A stretch of 64,000 nt of DNA, from positions 121,782 through 185,781 of the forward strand of contig NZ_JAHQCX010000002.1 in NCBI RefSeq assembly GCF_019042245.1. The letters are read 5' to 3'. The notes beneath the pieces were generated by a model. It had not been told where the DNA came from, did no database searches, and was given only the letters and a program-made list of their open reading frames with translations. How positions within the stretch are numbered: the first letter of the stretch is position 1; each line of letters starts with the position of its first letter. The stretch comes from Diplocloster modestus. Lineage in GTDB: Bacteria > Bacillota > Clostridia > Lachnospirales > Lachnospiraceae. Shown in pieces: positions 26,523-34,674 of the stretch. Both the position numbers and the translations under genes were made by a program.

Positions 26523-27203
26523 TTACCCTTCCACTTCGAATTTATAACCCATCCCCCATATAGTCTTGATATAGTCACCCCTGCTGCCCAGCTTGCTTCT
26601 AAGCTTCTTCACATGGGTATCAATCGTTCTGGCATCACCAAAATAATCATAATTCCAGACATTATTCAGAATCTTTTCCCTGGATAAAGCCAGTCCCTGG
26701 TTTTCCATAAAATAGGTAAGCAGCTCGAATTCCTTATAGCTTAATTCCACCGCGCTGCCGTCTATGGTCACGATGTGGGCAGCTTTGTTCACCTCGATAC
26801 CGCCGGCGCTTAAAATATCGTCGGATACGATGGCATTTGCCCGGCGCAGGATCGCCTCCACTCTAGCCACCAGAATCTTCGGGCTGAACGGCTTGGTTAC
26901 ATATTCATCCACTCCCAGCTCAAAGCCCTGCAGCTCATCCCTCTCATCCGCCCTGGCTGTCAGCATAATGATGGGCACCCGGGAGTACTGGCGGATCTCC
27001 CGGCATACCTGCCATCCGTCCATCTTCGGCATCATCACGTCCAGGATGATCAGCGCGATGTCTTTCACCTCAAAAAATATATCTATGGCCTGGGCGCCGT
27101 CTTCTGCCTCCAGCACCTCATAATTTTGTTTGGTCAGGAAATCACTGACCAGCTTGCGCATTCTGCTCTCATCATCCACAACCAGTATTTTCAGTCTTTC
27201 CAT
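26523..27203 (-). CDS. OmpR-family response regulator
   Basis: This 226-residue regulator has a receiver domain with acidic pair D10/D11, phospho-acceptor D55 (IILDVMMPKMDGW), and K in YVTKPFSP, then a winged-helix C-terminal domain (LTYFMENQGLALSREKILNNVW and RTIDTHVKKLRSKLG). It is the partner of the histidine kinase encoded 24 bp downstream. The target genes are not known; the cyclophilin gene upstream on the same strand could be co-regulated. Confidence 0.95.
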   Translation of the reverse strand: MERLKILVVDDESRMRKLVSDFLTKQNYEVLEAEDGAQAIDIFFEVKDIALIILDVMMPKMDGWQVCREIRQYSRVPIIMLTARADERDELQGFELGVDEYVTKPFSPKILVARVEAILRRANAIVSDDILSAGGIEVNKAAHIVTIDGSAVELSYKEFELLTYFMENQGLALSREKILNNVWNYDYFGDARTIDTHVKKLRSKLGSRGDYIKTIWGMGYKFEVEG

Positions 27204-27246
27204 ACCAAAGCCTCCTTTTTATCCATTCTTTTTAGATAGGATTATC

Positions 27247-28071
27247 TCATTCTTTTACATAAGTAGTAACTTTTTCAATGATTACATCGGTAACCGGTTT
27301 ATCCTTGACTCCGGGTTCCGACGTCTCTACCTCAGCGATGGCGTCTACCACATCCAGCCCCTCGAACACCTGACCGAATACCGTGTGCTGTCCGAACAAC
27401 CAGGGAGCTCCGCCTTTTTCCTTATATTTATCTATGATCTCCTGAGGCCATTCCATAGACTCCATCTCAGACACCAGGGACTCGTCATATTTTTCATTCT
27501 GTACTATAAAAAACTGGCTGCCATTGGTATTGCTCCCGGAGTTTGCCATACAGAGCGCGCCCCGCCAGGGATAAAGGCTGTTTGAAAACTCGTCCTCAAA
27601 TGGTTCCCCCCAGATGCTCTCGCCTCCGGTACCGTCCCCATTGGGATCGCCGCCCTGGATCATGAATTCATGAATCACCCGGTGGAAGGTCAGACCGTCA
27701 AAATAACCGTCTTTCGCGTGGGTTACAAAGTTCTCTACCGCTTTCGGCGCCACATCGGGGAAAAGCTTTATCTTAATGGTCCCGAAGTCTTTCACCTGAA
27801 GCTCCGCGATTGTATCTCCGGCCTTGGGTTCCTCAAACTGATATTCCACATCGATTCCCAGATCCTCCGTCGACGCGGTCTGTCCATCCTTTGCCTCACC
27901 GGAATCAGACTGGCCGGTTCCGCTATCCTGACCCGCGGGAGTCGCTTCCGCCTCAGAGCTCTGCCCTGCGTTGTCCGTGGAGCTGTTGCCTTTCGTGTCG
28001 TCGGAACCGCAGGCTGCTGCAAACATAGTCATTGCCGCCAGTATTGCGGCAACTAGTAATTTCTTTTTCAT
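27247..28071 (-). CDS. cyclophilin-type peptidyl-prolyl isomerase, lipoprotein
   Basis: This 274-residue protein has a lipoprotein signal peptide with lipobox AAAC (lipidated C21), a Ser/Thr/Asp-rich linker to about residue 75, and a cyclophilin domain ([48 protein letters not shown] with the catalytic Arg in FHRVI, then [11 protein letters not shown]). It is predicted to assist folding of exported proteins on the outer face of the membrane. It ends 44 bp before the two-component operon. Confidence 0.94.
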   Translation of the reverse strand: MKKKLLVAAILAAMTMFAAACGSDDTKGNSSTDNAGQSSEAEATPAGQDSGTGQSDSGEAKDGQTASTEDLGIDVEYQFEEPKAGDTIAELQVKDFGTIKIKLFPDVAPKAVENFVTHAKDGYFDGLTFHRVIHEFMIQGGDPNGDGTGGESIWGEPFEDEFSNSLYPWRGALCMANSGSNTNGSQFFIVQNEKYDESLVSEMESMEWPQEIIDKYKEKGGAPWLFGQHTVFGQVFEGLDVVDAIAEVETSEPGVKDKPVTDVIIEKVTTYVKE

Positions 28072-28190
28072 CTTTATAGTCCTCTCTTCTCTTTCTTCTG
28101 GGTTTTACTGTATCACACTTTTTTTCAAAATTCCATCCTTCTATCCAACTGTTCAGGGAATTTTCACAAATACCCTCTGTATCCGCCCTC

Positions 28191-28219
28191 TTGCACATTT
28201 TCCAATCAACTTCTATAAT
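28191..28219 (+). promoter_or_regulatory. promoter of MerR-family gene
   Basis: TTGCAC (28191-28196), 17 bp, TATAAT (28214-28219). The 17 bp spacing is short for a MerR-activated promoter (19-20 bp), so it looks constitutive or repressed rather than MerR-twisted. Confidence 0.7.
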
Positions 28220-28259
28220 AAGAGGAAAGTATCAATGGATCTAAAAGGAGGGGACCAAC

Positions 28260-29105
28260 ATGGAAGAATATACGCCCGCCTACTTTACAACCGGAGAATT
28301 CGCAAAACTGTGCGGTGTGACCAAACATACCCTATTTCACTATGACAATCTGGGCATTTTCTCTCCCGCTGTGCGGCTTGACAATGGATACCGGTATTAT
28401 ACCGTAGCGCAGATTGAAGTATTCAATGTCATCCATATGCTCAGAGAACTGGATATGCCGCTCTCTGATATCAAAGCCTATCTTGACCGGCGAAGTCCAC
28501 AGGAACTGGTCGCCCTGTTAAATACGGAGGAGGAGAAGCTGCATAGCCGCCTGAAAGCCATGCAGCGCATGGAAAAACTGATTCACAGAAAAGCGGATCT
28601 CACCTGTCAGGCCCTGCAGCTTGATCTCAGCTCCATCGGGCCTGTAGCCACGCCAAAGGCCTATCTGGTTCTGACGGAATCTGTTCCGCTGACAAGCGAC
28701 CGGAATGTGGCTCTATCCATGGCTAACCATATCCGCTATTGTGATTCCCATAATATCAGCAGTCCCTATTCGATAGGCTCCCTGATCCGCCATGAGGCCA
28801 TAGCTGCCGGCAGCTTCGGAGACTACAGTTTCTTTTACACGCAGTTGATGGAAAAGCCAGGAAAACTTCCCGTTTTCCAAAAGGAAGCCGGCACCTATCT
28901 GACCGCTTACCACACCGGCGGGTATGAAACACTGTATCAGACCTACGAGCGTATGATGGCTTATGCGCAGAATGCCGGTTACCGGCTGGGAGAATATTTT
29001 TATGAGGATGTACTGTTGGATGATCTGTCAGTAAAAGGATATGAAAATTATGTACTGCAGATTTCGATCCTTATTCTGGAAACAAACCGTACGCAGGATA
29101 CCTGA
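28260..29105 (+). CDS. MerR-family regulator with effector-binding domain
   Basis: This 281-residue protein has an N-terminal MerR winged helix ([38 protein letters not shown]), a dimerisation coiled coil (about residues 75-115), and a C-terminal domain of the BltR/GyrI-like class ([38 protein letters not shown]). Such proteins usually sense small hydrophobic cations or drugs. No efflux gene is adjacent; the nearest downstream gene is on the other strand. The ATG has an AAAAGGAGG site. Confidence 0.9.
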   Translation: MEEYTPAYFTTGEFAKLCGVTKHTLFHYDNLGIFSPAVRLDNGYRYYTVAQIEVFNVIHMLRELDMPLSDIKAYLDRRSPQELVALLNTEEEKLHSRLKAMQRMEKLIHRKADLTCQALQLDLSSIGPVATPKAYLVLTESVPLTSDRNVALSMANHIRYCDSHNISSPYSIGSLIRHEAIAAGSFGDYSFFYTQLMEKPGKLPVFQKEAGTYLTAYHTGGYETLYQTYERMMAYAQNAGYRLGEYFYEDVLLDDLSVKGYENYVLQISILILETNRTQDT

Positions 29106-29150
29106 TTTACTGCAGGGATATCTATATTTCCTGTTAATTTGTTCCTCTTG

Positions 29151-29222
29151 TTTATCCTGCTTGCCCTGTTCATCCTGCTTTTCCTCTTCATCCTGCTTTT
29201 CCTATTATATCCTATTTTATCC
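29151..29222 (+). repeat. 18 bp pyrimidine-rich tandem repeat, 4 units
   Basis: Four units of about 18 bp (TTCATCCTGCTTTTCCTC and variants) fill much of the 29106-29406 gap after the MerR gene. A short hydrophobic reading frame across it is a product of the repeat and has no ribosome site. Nothing else is visible in this gap. Confidence 0.65.
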
Positions 29223-29406
29223 ATTCCTATCTATGGACTTTATACTACTTATATAACGCAGATCAATAACCGCTTCGCTGGATCATTGATCTCATTCAAA
29301 AAATCCTATGATATAGAAAGGCTTATCAATTACAGCCATCTATCCACAGGATTTCTTCTTTATACAAAATAAAATAATATTCGGCGTAATACTAGATACT
29401 CATCAC

Positions 29407-29736
29407 TTAATTCTGGTCCGCCTCATCACCGGCAATAAAAACACCTGCGCCAATAACGGAAGAAGACACGGCTGAAACAACGATCACCACAACAATGACA
29501 ATAAAAATAATCCCGATCAGAAAAATGGCCAGAAATGTGCTTCCTTCCGTCGACTCAGAACTTTGCGTCTGTTCGCTGCCGGTCTCCGCAGTAACCGCCT
29601 GGGTCGTCTGATCCGCTGCATAGACTTTCTTTACTCCTAACGTAAATGTCCCGATGCATACCCCGATCATCAGAATAAGAAACATCCATAATAAATAAAG
29701 AGAACTTTTATTCCTTTTCACCTGAACCGCTTCCAT
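29407..29736 (-). CDS. small two-span membrane protein of unknown function
   Basis: This 109-residue protein has a hydrophobic N-terminal segment (LYLLWMFLILMIGVCIGTFTLGV), a hydrophilic Thr/Ser/Glu-rich middle, and a long C-terminal membrane segment (FLAIFLIGIIFIVIVVVIVVSAVSSSVIGAGVFIAG). No family was recognised. Its ribosome site is weak (GGGG). It sits alone between the MerR gene and the FeoB-associated gene, with a terminator upstream. Confidence 0.5.
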   Translation of the reverse strand: MEAVQVKRNKSSLYLLWMFLILMIGVCIGTFTLGVKKVYAADQTTQAVTAETGSEQTQSSESTEGSTFLAIFLIGIIFIVIVVVIVVSAVSSSVIGAGVFIAGDEADQN

Positions 29737-29951
29737 TAGAAAACCCCATTTCTATTTTTCTGTTTTCTGTTTCTTTTTTATCTTTGTCTTAACACTTCAT
29801 GTACTATTGTATAGTATTTCCCCAAAAGTTTCCAGCCCAAACGAAAAGTTTTTTATTTAACAAAGTAATCACAAATTGCATCTTCCTTTCCGCCGCAGTG
29901 CGATCCCGCAGAGCGTTTTTTATTTCATAGGAGCACTTTCCTATAAAATCC

Positions 29952-29990
29952 AAAAATCCCGGCCTCAAGATTCCACCGGCCGGGATTTTT
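29952..29990. terminator. bidirectional terminator after feo operon
   Basis: AAAAATCCCGGCC (29952-29964) and GGCCGGGATTTTT (29978-29990) form a perfect 13 bp stem with A/U runs on both sides, 43 bp beyond the FeoB-associated gene. Confidence 0.9.
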
Positions 29991-30033
29991 AAAGCATGTA
30001 GTTTATGGACTCATAGGGGTTATCTCCCTGGCC

Positions 30034-30231
30034 TTACTCTTTCTTCGCGCTGCCGCTCTGGCAATGAAAAGAACACTGATTGCAGCAGCCGCTGCAGCCG
30101 GATTGCTCCAGTCGGTTATGAGTTCCGCAGGATGTACATCCCGCGCATGATCCGTTACGGTGCATATAGCGGATCGCCAGCGCATATAGTCCGAGAACTG
30201 CCAAACTGATGAGAATCGTTGGTAAATTCAT
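30034..30231 (-). CDS. FeoB-associated Cys-rich membrane protein
   Basis: A 65-residue protein with one N-terminal membrane segment (LPTILISLAVLGLYALAI) and a cytoplasmic or surface Cys cluster: CAGC, SCG, SGCSGCCNQCSFHC, nine Cys in all. This matches the short FeoB-associated Cys-rich family found downstream of feoB in Clostridia, thought to help deliver or sense Fe(II). It begins behind a strong AAGGAGG, 86 bp after feoB on the same strand. Confidence 0.88.
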   Translation of the reverse strand: MNLPTILISLAVLGLYALAIRYMHRNGSCAGCTSCGTHNRLEQSGCSGCCNQCSFHCQSGSAKKE

Positions 30232-30317
30232 AAGAAAACCTCCTTTTTCACCGCATGGAGACTGATAACTGAGTTGTGATTCAGGATATCAATTACAGGA
30301 ATCCAATACGTCTGCGT

Positions 30318-32468
30318 CTATGCCCTGACACCGGCAGGCGTTTCAGCCCTTCTGTGTTTGGCAGCCGGCCGAAACAGGAGATACAGGAATCCGAGCAGAA
30401 CCAGAATCGCAAATACGGTACCTGCGCCAAAGCTGTAAGCCCCTAAAATCAATCCACCCAGCTGATTGATGATCAAAGCAAACGCGTAGGCCAGAATGGT
30501 CTGATAGCCGATCGCGAACCAGGTCCACTTTGCGCTGGCCATTTCCCGTTTGATGGCTCCGATTGCCGCGAAACAAGGGGCGCATAACAGGTTAAAGGCC
30601 AGGAAGGACACTGCGGCCATGGCATGAGGAAACATCAGGCTGATCTGTGCCAGCAGTCCCGGATCGGTTTCGGACACTTCTCCCAAGCCAAACAGAACTC
30701 CTAAGGTCCCTACTACGTTTTCCTTAGCCACAAGTCCGGATACCGTAGCGACAGTGGCCTGCCAGTTTCCGAAGCCCAGCGGTGCGAAGATCGGGGCTAC
30801 GAACGAACCGATCACGGCCAGAAGGCTGGCGGACTCTTCCACCATTCCAAATCCGCCGTCTGCGAATCCAAAGTTGGACAGGAACCAGATCACGCCGCAG
30901 GCCACAAAGATTACGGTACCTGCTTTAATGATAAATGCTTTTCCTCTTTCCCACATGTGAATCAACACGCCTTTCGCAGCAGGGATATGATACTGAGGCA
31001 GTTCCATAACAAAGGGGGCCGGATCTCCCGCGAACATCTTTGTTTTCTTTAAAATAATTCCGGATATCACGACCGTAACCACTCCCAGGAAATACAGCAG
31101 AGGCCCCATCAGGGTAAACTGCGGGAACATGGCAGCGCCGATCAGGGCGATAATCGGAAGCTTCGCTCCGCAGGGGATGAAAGTAGTCGTCATGATGGTC
31201 ATCCGACGGTCTTTTTCATTTTCAATTGTCTTAGTAGCCATTACACCGGGAACCCCGCAGCCGGAAGATATCAGCATGGGGATAAAGCTCTTGCCGGACA
31301 AACCGAATTTACGGAAAATACGGTCCATAATAAAGGCCACCCGGGCCATATAACCGCAATCCTCCAGTATGGAGAGGAAGAAGAACAGAATCAGCATCTG
31401 CGGAACAAAGCCCAGCACTGCTCCCACGCCGCCGATGATACCGTCAACGATAAGGCCGATCAGCCATGACGCCGCTCCCACGCTTTCCAGCCATCCTCCG
31501 ACGGCGGGCTGGATCCATTCTCCAAAGAAGGTATCATTGGTCCAGTCTGTGACGATCGTGCCCAGCCAGGACACTGACACGAAATACACGATACACATCA
31601 CCACAAAGAAAATCGGCAGTGCCAAAAAACGGTTGGTGACCACCCTGTCTATCTTGTCAGAGGCTGTCATTCCTTTTCTTTGCTTATGTACACATTTTTT
31701 CATCAGGTTCGTAATGTAGTCATATCTCTCATTCGTGATGATACTCTCTGAATCGTCATCCAGTTCTTTTTCCACCGATGAGATGATCGTCTCCAGCCTA
31801 TCCTTTGCCGACTGATCCAGCCGGATCTCCTCCATCACCTTCTCATCCCGCTCAAACATCTTCACTGCATACCAGCGGGTATGTTCCTGCTTCACAACAC
31901 CTTCATTCAGATCCGCGATCGCTTTTAAAGCTTCTTCCACCGGTTTGCCGAACTCATGTCTCGGAGCCGACACCGCTTTGGCGGCGGCCAGACGGATGGC
32001 TTTCTCCGCCGCCTCCATGGAGCCTTTTCCCTTCAGTGCGGAAGTCTCCACCACCTCACATCCTAGCGCGGCGCCCAGCTTCTTCGCATCGATCTTATCT
32101 CCGGACTTTTCTACCAGATCCATCATATTTAAAGCGATTACCACGGGAATTCCAAGTTCGATAATCTGTGTTGTCAGATACAGGTTTCTCTCCAGATTCG
32201 TTCCGTCCACCAGATTGATGATCGCATCCGGCCGTTCATTGATCAGATAGTTCCGGCTGACCACCTCTTCCAGCGTATAAGGTGACAGGGAATATATTCC
32301 CGGAAGGTCCGTGATAATTACATCCTTATGTCCCTTTAACTTCCCCTCTTTTTTCTCCACCGTAACTCCAGGCCAGTTTCCCACATATTGACTGGAACCG
32401 GTCAGGTCGTTGAACATCGTTGTCTTGCCGCAGTTGGGATTACCTGCCAGAGCAATCTTGATACTCAT
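30318..32468 (-). CDS. feoB: ferrous iron transport protein B
   Basis: FeoB is the main Fe(II) transporter of the inner membrane, with an N-terminal G domain. The 716-residue protein has G1 GNPNCGKTT (residues 9-17), G3 DLPGIYS, G4 NMMD, a FeoB_Cyto helical region, and the two inverted Gate domains of the membrane part (FFFLSILEDCGYMARVAFIMD and the mirrored segment NLLCAPCFAAIGAIKREM). The start at 32468 has an AAGGAGG site; 18 residues upstream in frame are rejected. A GTTAG-N6-CTAAC operator lies 67 bp upstream, so it may have its own iron-responsive promoter. Confidence 0.97.
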   Translation of the reverse strand: MSIKIALAGNPNCGKTTMFNDLTGSSQYVGNWPGVTVEKKEGKLKGHKDVIITDLPGIYSLSPYTLEEVVSRNYLINERPDAIINLVDGTNLERNLYLTTQIIELGIPVVIALNMMDLVEKSGDKIDAKKLGAALGCEVVETSALKGKGSMEAAEKAIRLAAAKAVSAPRHEFGKPVEEALKAIADLNEGVVKQEHTRWYAVKMFERDEKVMEEIRLDQSAKDRLETIISSVEKELDDDSESIITNERYDYITNLMKKCVHKQRKGMTASDKIDRVVTNRFLALPIFFVVMCIVYFVSVSWLGTIVTDWTNDTFFGEWIQPAVGGWLESVGAASWLIGLIVDGIIGGVGAVLGFVPQMLILFFFLSILEDCGYMARVAFIMDRIFRKFGLSGKSFIPMLISSGCGVPGVMATKTIENEKDRRMTIMTTTFIPCGAKLPIIALIGAAMFPQFTLMGPLLYFLGVVTVVISGIILKKTKMFAGDPAPFVMELPQYHIPAAKGVLIHMWERGKAFIIKAGTVIFVACGVIWFLSNFGFADGGFGMVEESASLLAVIGSFVAPIFAPLGFGNWQATVATVSGLVAKENVVGTLGVLFGLGEVSETDPGLLAQISLMFPHAMAAVSFLAFNLLCAPCFAAIGAIKREMASAKWTWFAIGYQTILAYAFALIINQLGGLILGAYSFGAGTVFAILVLLGFLYLLFRPAAKHRRAETPAGVRA

Positions 32469-32534
32469 ATGTTTTTCCTCCTTCTGATTGATAGTATTCA
32501 TGGCACCGCCATGATCATTCACACACCTGCTTTT

Positions 32535-32550
32535 GTTAGTTTACGCTAAC
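32535..32550. promoter_or_regulatory. DtxR-type operator 1
   Basis: GTTAG-TTTACG-CTAAC, an inverted repeat upstream of feoB. It is one of at least six related sites in this locus. Confidence 0.75.
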
Positions 32551-32565
32551 CTCCACCCTGTAAAA

Positions 32566-32585
32566 TAGAGTTTCGCAAGCGAAAC
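32566..32585. terminator. hairpin between feoA and feoB
   Basis: A perfect 20 bp palindrome GAGTTTCGC-AA/TT-GCGAAACTC sits 29 bp after the feoA stop. The minus strand continues TATTTTAC, so it could be a partial terminator or processing site that sets the feoA:feoB ratio. A near-identical stem ends the YitT gene at 56674. Confidence 0.5.
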
Positions 32586-32614
32586 TCCTTGTATAGTCAG
32601 AGCTTTGCGGGTAA

Positions 32615-32836
32615 CTAAGCCACTTCAATATTTTCCGCCTCGTTCTTACGGATGGTCAGCTCATATCCCCTCACATTCACTTCCACAGGATCACCAAGCG
32701 GCGCCACCTTACGGACATAGATCTGTGTCCCTCTGGTGATACCCATATCCATAATCCTTCTTTTCAGTGCTCCCGTTCCGTTCAGCTTCATAACAGAAAC
32801 GGTTTCTCCACATTTTACATCTTTGAGTGTTCTCAT
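32615..32836 (-). CDS. feoA: FeoA-family protein
   Basis: This 73-residue SH3-like protein (TVSVMKLNGTGALKRRIMDMGITRGTQIYVRKVAPLGDPVEVNVRGYELTIRKNEA) is a typical FeoA, a cytoplasmic partner of FeoB. It is the second of two FeoA-domain proteins in tandem, lying 49 bp after the first. The split of FeoA into two separate single-domain proteins is common in Clostridia. Confidence 0.93.
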   Translation of the reverse strand: MRTLKDVKCGETVSVMKLNGTGALKRRIMDMGITRGTQIYVRKVAPLGDPVEVNVRGYELTIRKNEAENIEVA

Positions 32837-32885
32837 TCCCTTACCTCCAGTTCCGCAAAATCTGCGGCCATATTTTTTCCGATAA

Positions 32886-33188
32886 TTAACATGCCGTCAG
32901 AATACGGTTTGCCATAGATCTGCTGATCGCCACTCGGGTGCCCTTAACATTTACGATCACATTCCCATTCATTTCTGAAACCACCGTAGCCGATGCCCCC
33001 TCAACAAACCCCAGATTACGTAAAAACCGCTTCGTGTCGTCCTTCCCTCTGATCGATACAACCGAAACCTCAACCCCTGTCCCTGCCATGGAAAGCGGGA
33101 TCTGTGACGCGCATGTCTGCATCGTCTGATTCGTCTGAACAGATTTTCCGTGTCCGGTATGTGTAGAAAGTAATGCTGCATGTTCCAT
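32886..33188 (-). CDS. FeoA-domain protein with N-terminal extension
   Basis: A 100-residue protein with about 25 unconserved residues (HAALLSTHTGHGKSVQTNQ) before a FeoA domain (GVEVSVVSIRGKDDTKRFLRNLGFVEGASATVVSEMNGNVIVNVKGTRVAISRSMANRIL). It is first in the minus-strand feo operon. ATG 33188 lies behind GAGGTG; the longer frame starts upstream of it and is rejected. The extension is rich in His/Gln and might bind metal, which is speculative. Confidence 0.88.
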   Translation of the reverse strand: MEHAALLSTHTGHGKSVQTNQTMQTCASQIPLSMAGTGVEVSVVSIRGKDDTKRFLRNLGFVEGASATVVSEMNGNVIVNVKGTRVAISRSMANRILTAC

Positions 33189-33234
33189 ACGATTCACCTC
33201 AGATTTTCTATTTGAATGATCCAGGACCACCTCT

Positions 33235-33250
33235 GTTAGCTCAAACTAAC
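33235..33250. promoter_or_regulatory. DtxR-type operator 2
   Basis: GTTAG-CTCAAA-CTAAC in the leader of the feo operon, about 50 bp upstream of the first FeoA start. Confidence 0.75.
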
Positions 33251-33310
33251 TTCTTGCGATTAAAAAAATAGAAATTTACCTCAAACATTCTATTTTTTCT
33301 GTGAGCTTTA

Positions 33311-33326
33311 ATTAGCAGTGGCTAAT
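33311..33326. promoter_or_regulatory. DtxR-type operator 3 (variant)
   Basis: ATTAG-CAGTGG-CTAAT, just downstream of the feo promoter -10 box. Confidence 0.65.
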
Positions 33327-33341
33327 TCTTTTGTCGTGATA

Positions 33342-33370
33342 AGTTTACCTCTGCTAACTCATTTTGTCAA
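33342..33370 (-). promoter_or_regulatory. feo operon promoter with operator in its spacer
   Basis: On the minus strand TTGACA (33365-33370), 17 bp, TAAACT (33342-33347). The spacer and -10 box contain GTTAG-CAGAGG-TAAAC (33343-33358), an operator copy, so a bound repressor would block RNA polymerase directly. Confidence 0.8.
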
Positions 33371-33407
33371 CCCCTTATATGGAAAAATTTTCTTACTTAG
33401 GATTCGG

Positions 33408-33436
33408 TTGAAAAACCAAATGGCAAATGTTAATAT
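33408..33436 (+). promoter_or_regulatory. promoter of the DtxR-family gene
   Basis: TTGAAA (33408-33413), 17 bp, TAATAT (33431-33436), about 70 bp before the start codon. No operator copy overlaps it, so the regulator may be expressed constantly. Confidence 0.6.
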
Positions 33437-33505
33437 GTTACTATGATTATATTGGAGCGATAGATATTGGAGTTATGGTAATTTTACAAGAAGAAGGGTA
33501 AGTAT

Positions 33506-33877
33506 ATGAAGATACAGGAATCAGGAGAAAATTATCTGGAGACAATTTTGGTTTTGAAATTAAAATATGGGGCAGTGCGGTCTATCGATGTCGCCAACGA
33601 ATTATCGTTTTCTAAGCCCAGTGTCAGCCGGGCCGTATCTGTTTTGAAAAGCGCGGGGCATATCACTGTCGATGCGAAAGGGCTGATCGAACTTACGGAT
33701 TCCGGACGCGAGATTGCGGAGACGATCTATGAACGGCATCAACTGCTGACAGATTATCTGATGGATATCGGCGTGGATGAGAAGACAGCCGCGGAAGATG
33801 CGTGCCGGATCGAGCATGTGATCAGTCCCGTCACTTTTGAAAAGCTGAAACAGCATGTGCAGAAAGCGAACCGTTAA
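33506..33877 (+). CDS. DtxR/MntR-family metal-dependent repressor
   Basis: A 123-residue protein with an N-terminal winged helix (SGENYLETILVLKLKYGAVRSIDVANELSFSKPSVSRAVSVLKSAGHI) and the DtxR dimerisation/metal helices (IYERHQLLTDYLMDIGVDEKTAAEDACRIEHVIS). The metal ligands typical of the family are visible: E/H of ERHQ, E of DACRIEH, and the H of EHV. It lacks the C-terminal SH3-like domain, as MntR does. It is divergent from the feo operon and flanked by operator repeats, so it is very likely the local iron regulator. Confidence 0.92.
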   Translation: MKIQESGENYLETILVLKLKYGAVRSIDVANELSFSKPSVSRAVSVLKSAGHITVDAKGLIELTDSGREIAETIYERHQLLTDYLMDIGVDEKTAAEDACRIEHVISPVTFEKLKQHVQKANR

Positions 33878-33895
33878 ATATATATGGTTATTATT

Positions 33896-34133
33896 CACAG
33901 TCAAATGGGAGGGGACTGGCATCTTTCGGTAGTAACACTACCTCTTCAAGCAGCTGCGTGGAGAAAGGGGCCTGTCCCCGGATGTTGACTGGTATAGTCC
34001 TACCTCCGGGGAAGCAGGCTCTTTATTTCTTCGAATAGACCAGCATTCGGGGACAGGCCCCTTTCTCCACGCAGCTGTTTGAAGAGGCAGCGTTACTACC
34101 GAAAGATGCCAGTCCCCTCCCATTTGGCTGTGG
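33896..34133. repeat. long palindrome (hairpin 3), about 95 bp arms
   Basis: The left arm from 33896 (CACAGTCAAATGGGAGGGGA...) matches the reverse complement of the arm ending at 34133 over about 95 bp with four or five mismatches. An apical loop of about 45 bp carries a smaller stem. It begins 19 bp after the DtxR-family stop. Together with the promoter and operators at 34164-34327 it fills the 33878-34352 gap. Confidence 0.85.
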
Positions 34134-34163
34134 ATTCACATTAATGATTTCATAAAAAAGGTG

Positions 34164-34192
34164 TGGACATTTGAAAAATAGTATGATATAGT
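34164..34192 (+). promoter_or_regulatory. iron-controlled promoter upstream of DUF2325 gene
   Basis: TGGACA (34164-34169), 17 bp, TATAGT (34187-34192). The operator GTTAG-TATATG-CTAAC at 34202-34217 lies at the expected transcription start. Confidence 0.65.
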
Positions 34193-34201
34193 GTATGCGT
34201 G

Positions 34202-34217
34202 GTTAGTATATGCTAAC
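34202..34217. promoter_or_regulatory. DtxR-type operator 4
   Basis: GTTAG-TATATG-CTAAC, at or just after the start point of the promoter at 34164-34192. Confidence 0.75.
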
Positions 34218-34267
34218 TTCTTTACATTACATACTCTTCCAAGACGTACGACGCAGTTCAAAGCATG

Positions 34268-34295
34268 CGGCTGCAGTTTTATTTTACTGCAGCCG
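34268..34295 (+). terminator. perfect 10 bp stem in the DUF2325 leader
   Basis: CGGCTGCAGT-TTTATTTT-ACTGCAGCCG followed by TACATTTTC. It may attenuate the leader or end a short iron-controlled RNA. Confidence 0.5.
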
Positions 34296-34311
34296 TACAT
34301 TTTCATCATAA

Positions 34312-34327
34312 GTTAGTTACAGCTAAC
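34312..34327. promoter_or_regulatory. DtxR-type operator 5
   Basis: GTTAG-TTACAG-CTAAC, 25 bp upstream of the DUF2325 start codon. Confidence 0.75.
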
Positions 34328-34352
34328 TTTATTCTATCAGGAGGTGTTTTTC

Positions 34353-34640
34353 ATGAGTGTTGTTATTATCGGGGGAAATGAACGGATGGCCTGTCAATAT
34401 AAGGATATTTGTAAGCAATACCACTGTAAGGCCAAAGTATTTACCAAATTAAAATCCGGTCTTCGGGAACAGATCGGTAACCCGGATCTGGTGATTCTAT
34501 TTACTTCCACTGTCTCTCACAAAATGGTTCGATGTGCTCTCGCGGAGGCGGATAAATGCAATTCCGCGGTGGAACGCTCCCATACCAGCAGCGCTACCGC
34601 ACTTAAGGGGATTCTGAGCAATTACTGTGATCCCTCCTAA
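34353..34640 (+). CDS. DUF2325 domain protein
   Basis: A 95-residue protein starting MSVVIIGGNERMACQYKDIC. DUF2325 proteins have a small Rossmann-like fold (here VVIIGG, LVILFTSTVSHKMVRCAL and a final SATALKGIL helix), and are often encoded in iron uptake loci of Clostridia. Function is unknown. The ATG at 34353 follows AGGAGG. The two operators upstream place it in the same iron regulon. It is co-transcribed with the DUF3793 gene 34 bp downstream. Confidence 0.85.
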   Translation: MSVVIIGGNERMACQYKDICKQYHCKAKVFTKLKSGLREQIGNPDLVILFTSTVSHKMVRCALAEADKCNSAVERSHTSSATALKGILSNYCDPS

Positions 34641-34674
34641 TTATATAAAACTGCTTTAGAATTGAGGTGTGTTA

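Noticed and set aside
29139..29372. hydrophobic 77-codon frame after the MerR gene
   Set aside because: Leu/Phe-rich product of an 18 bp pyrimidine repeat, no ribosome site.
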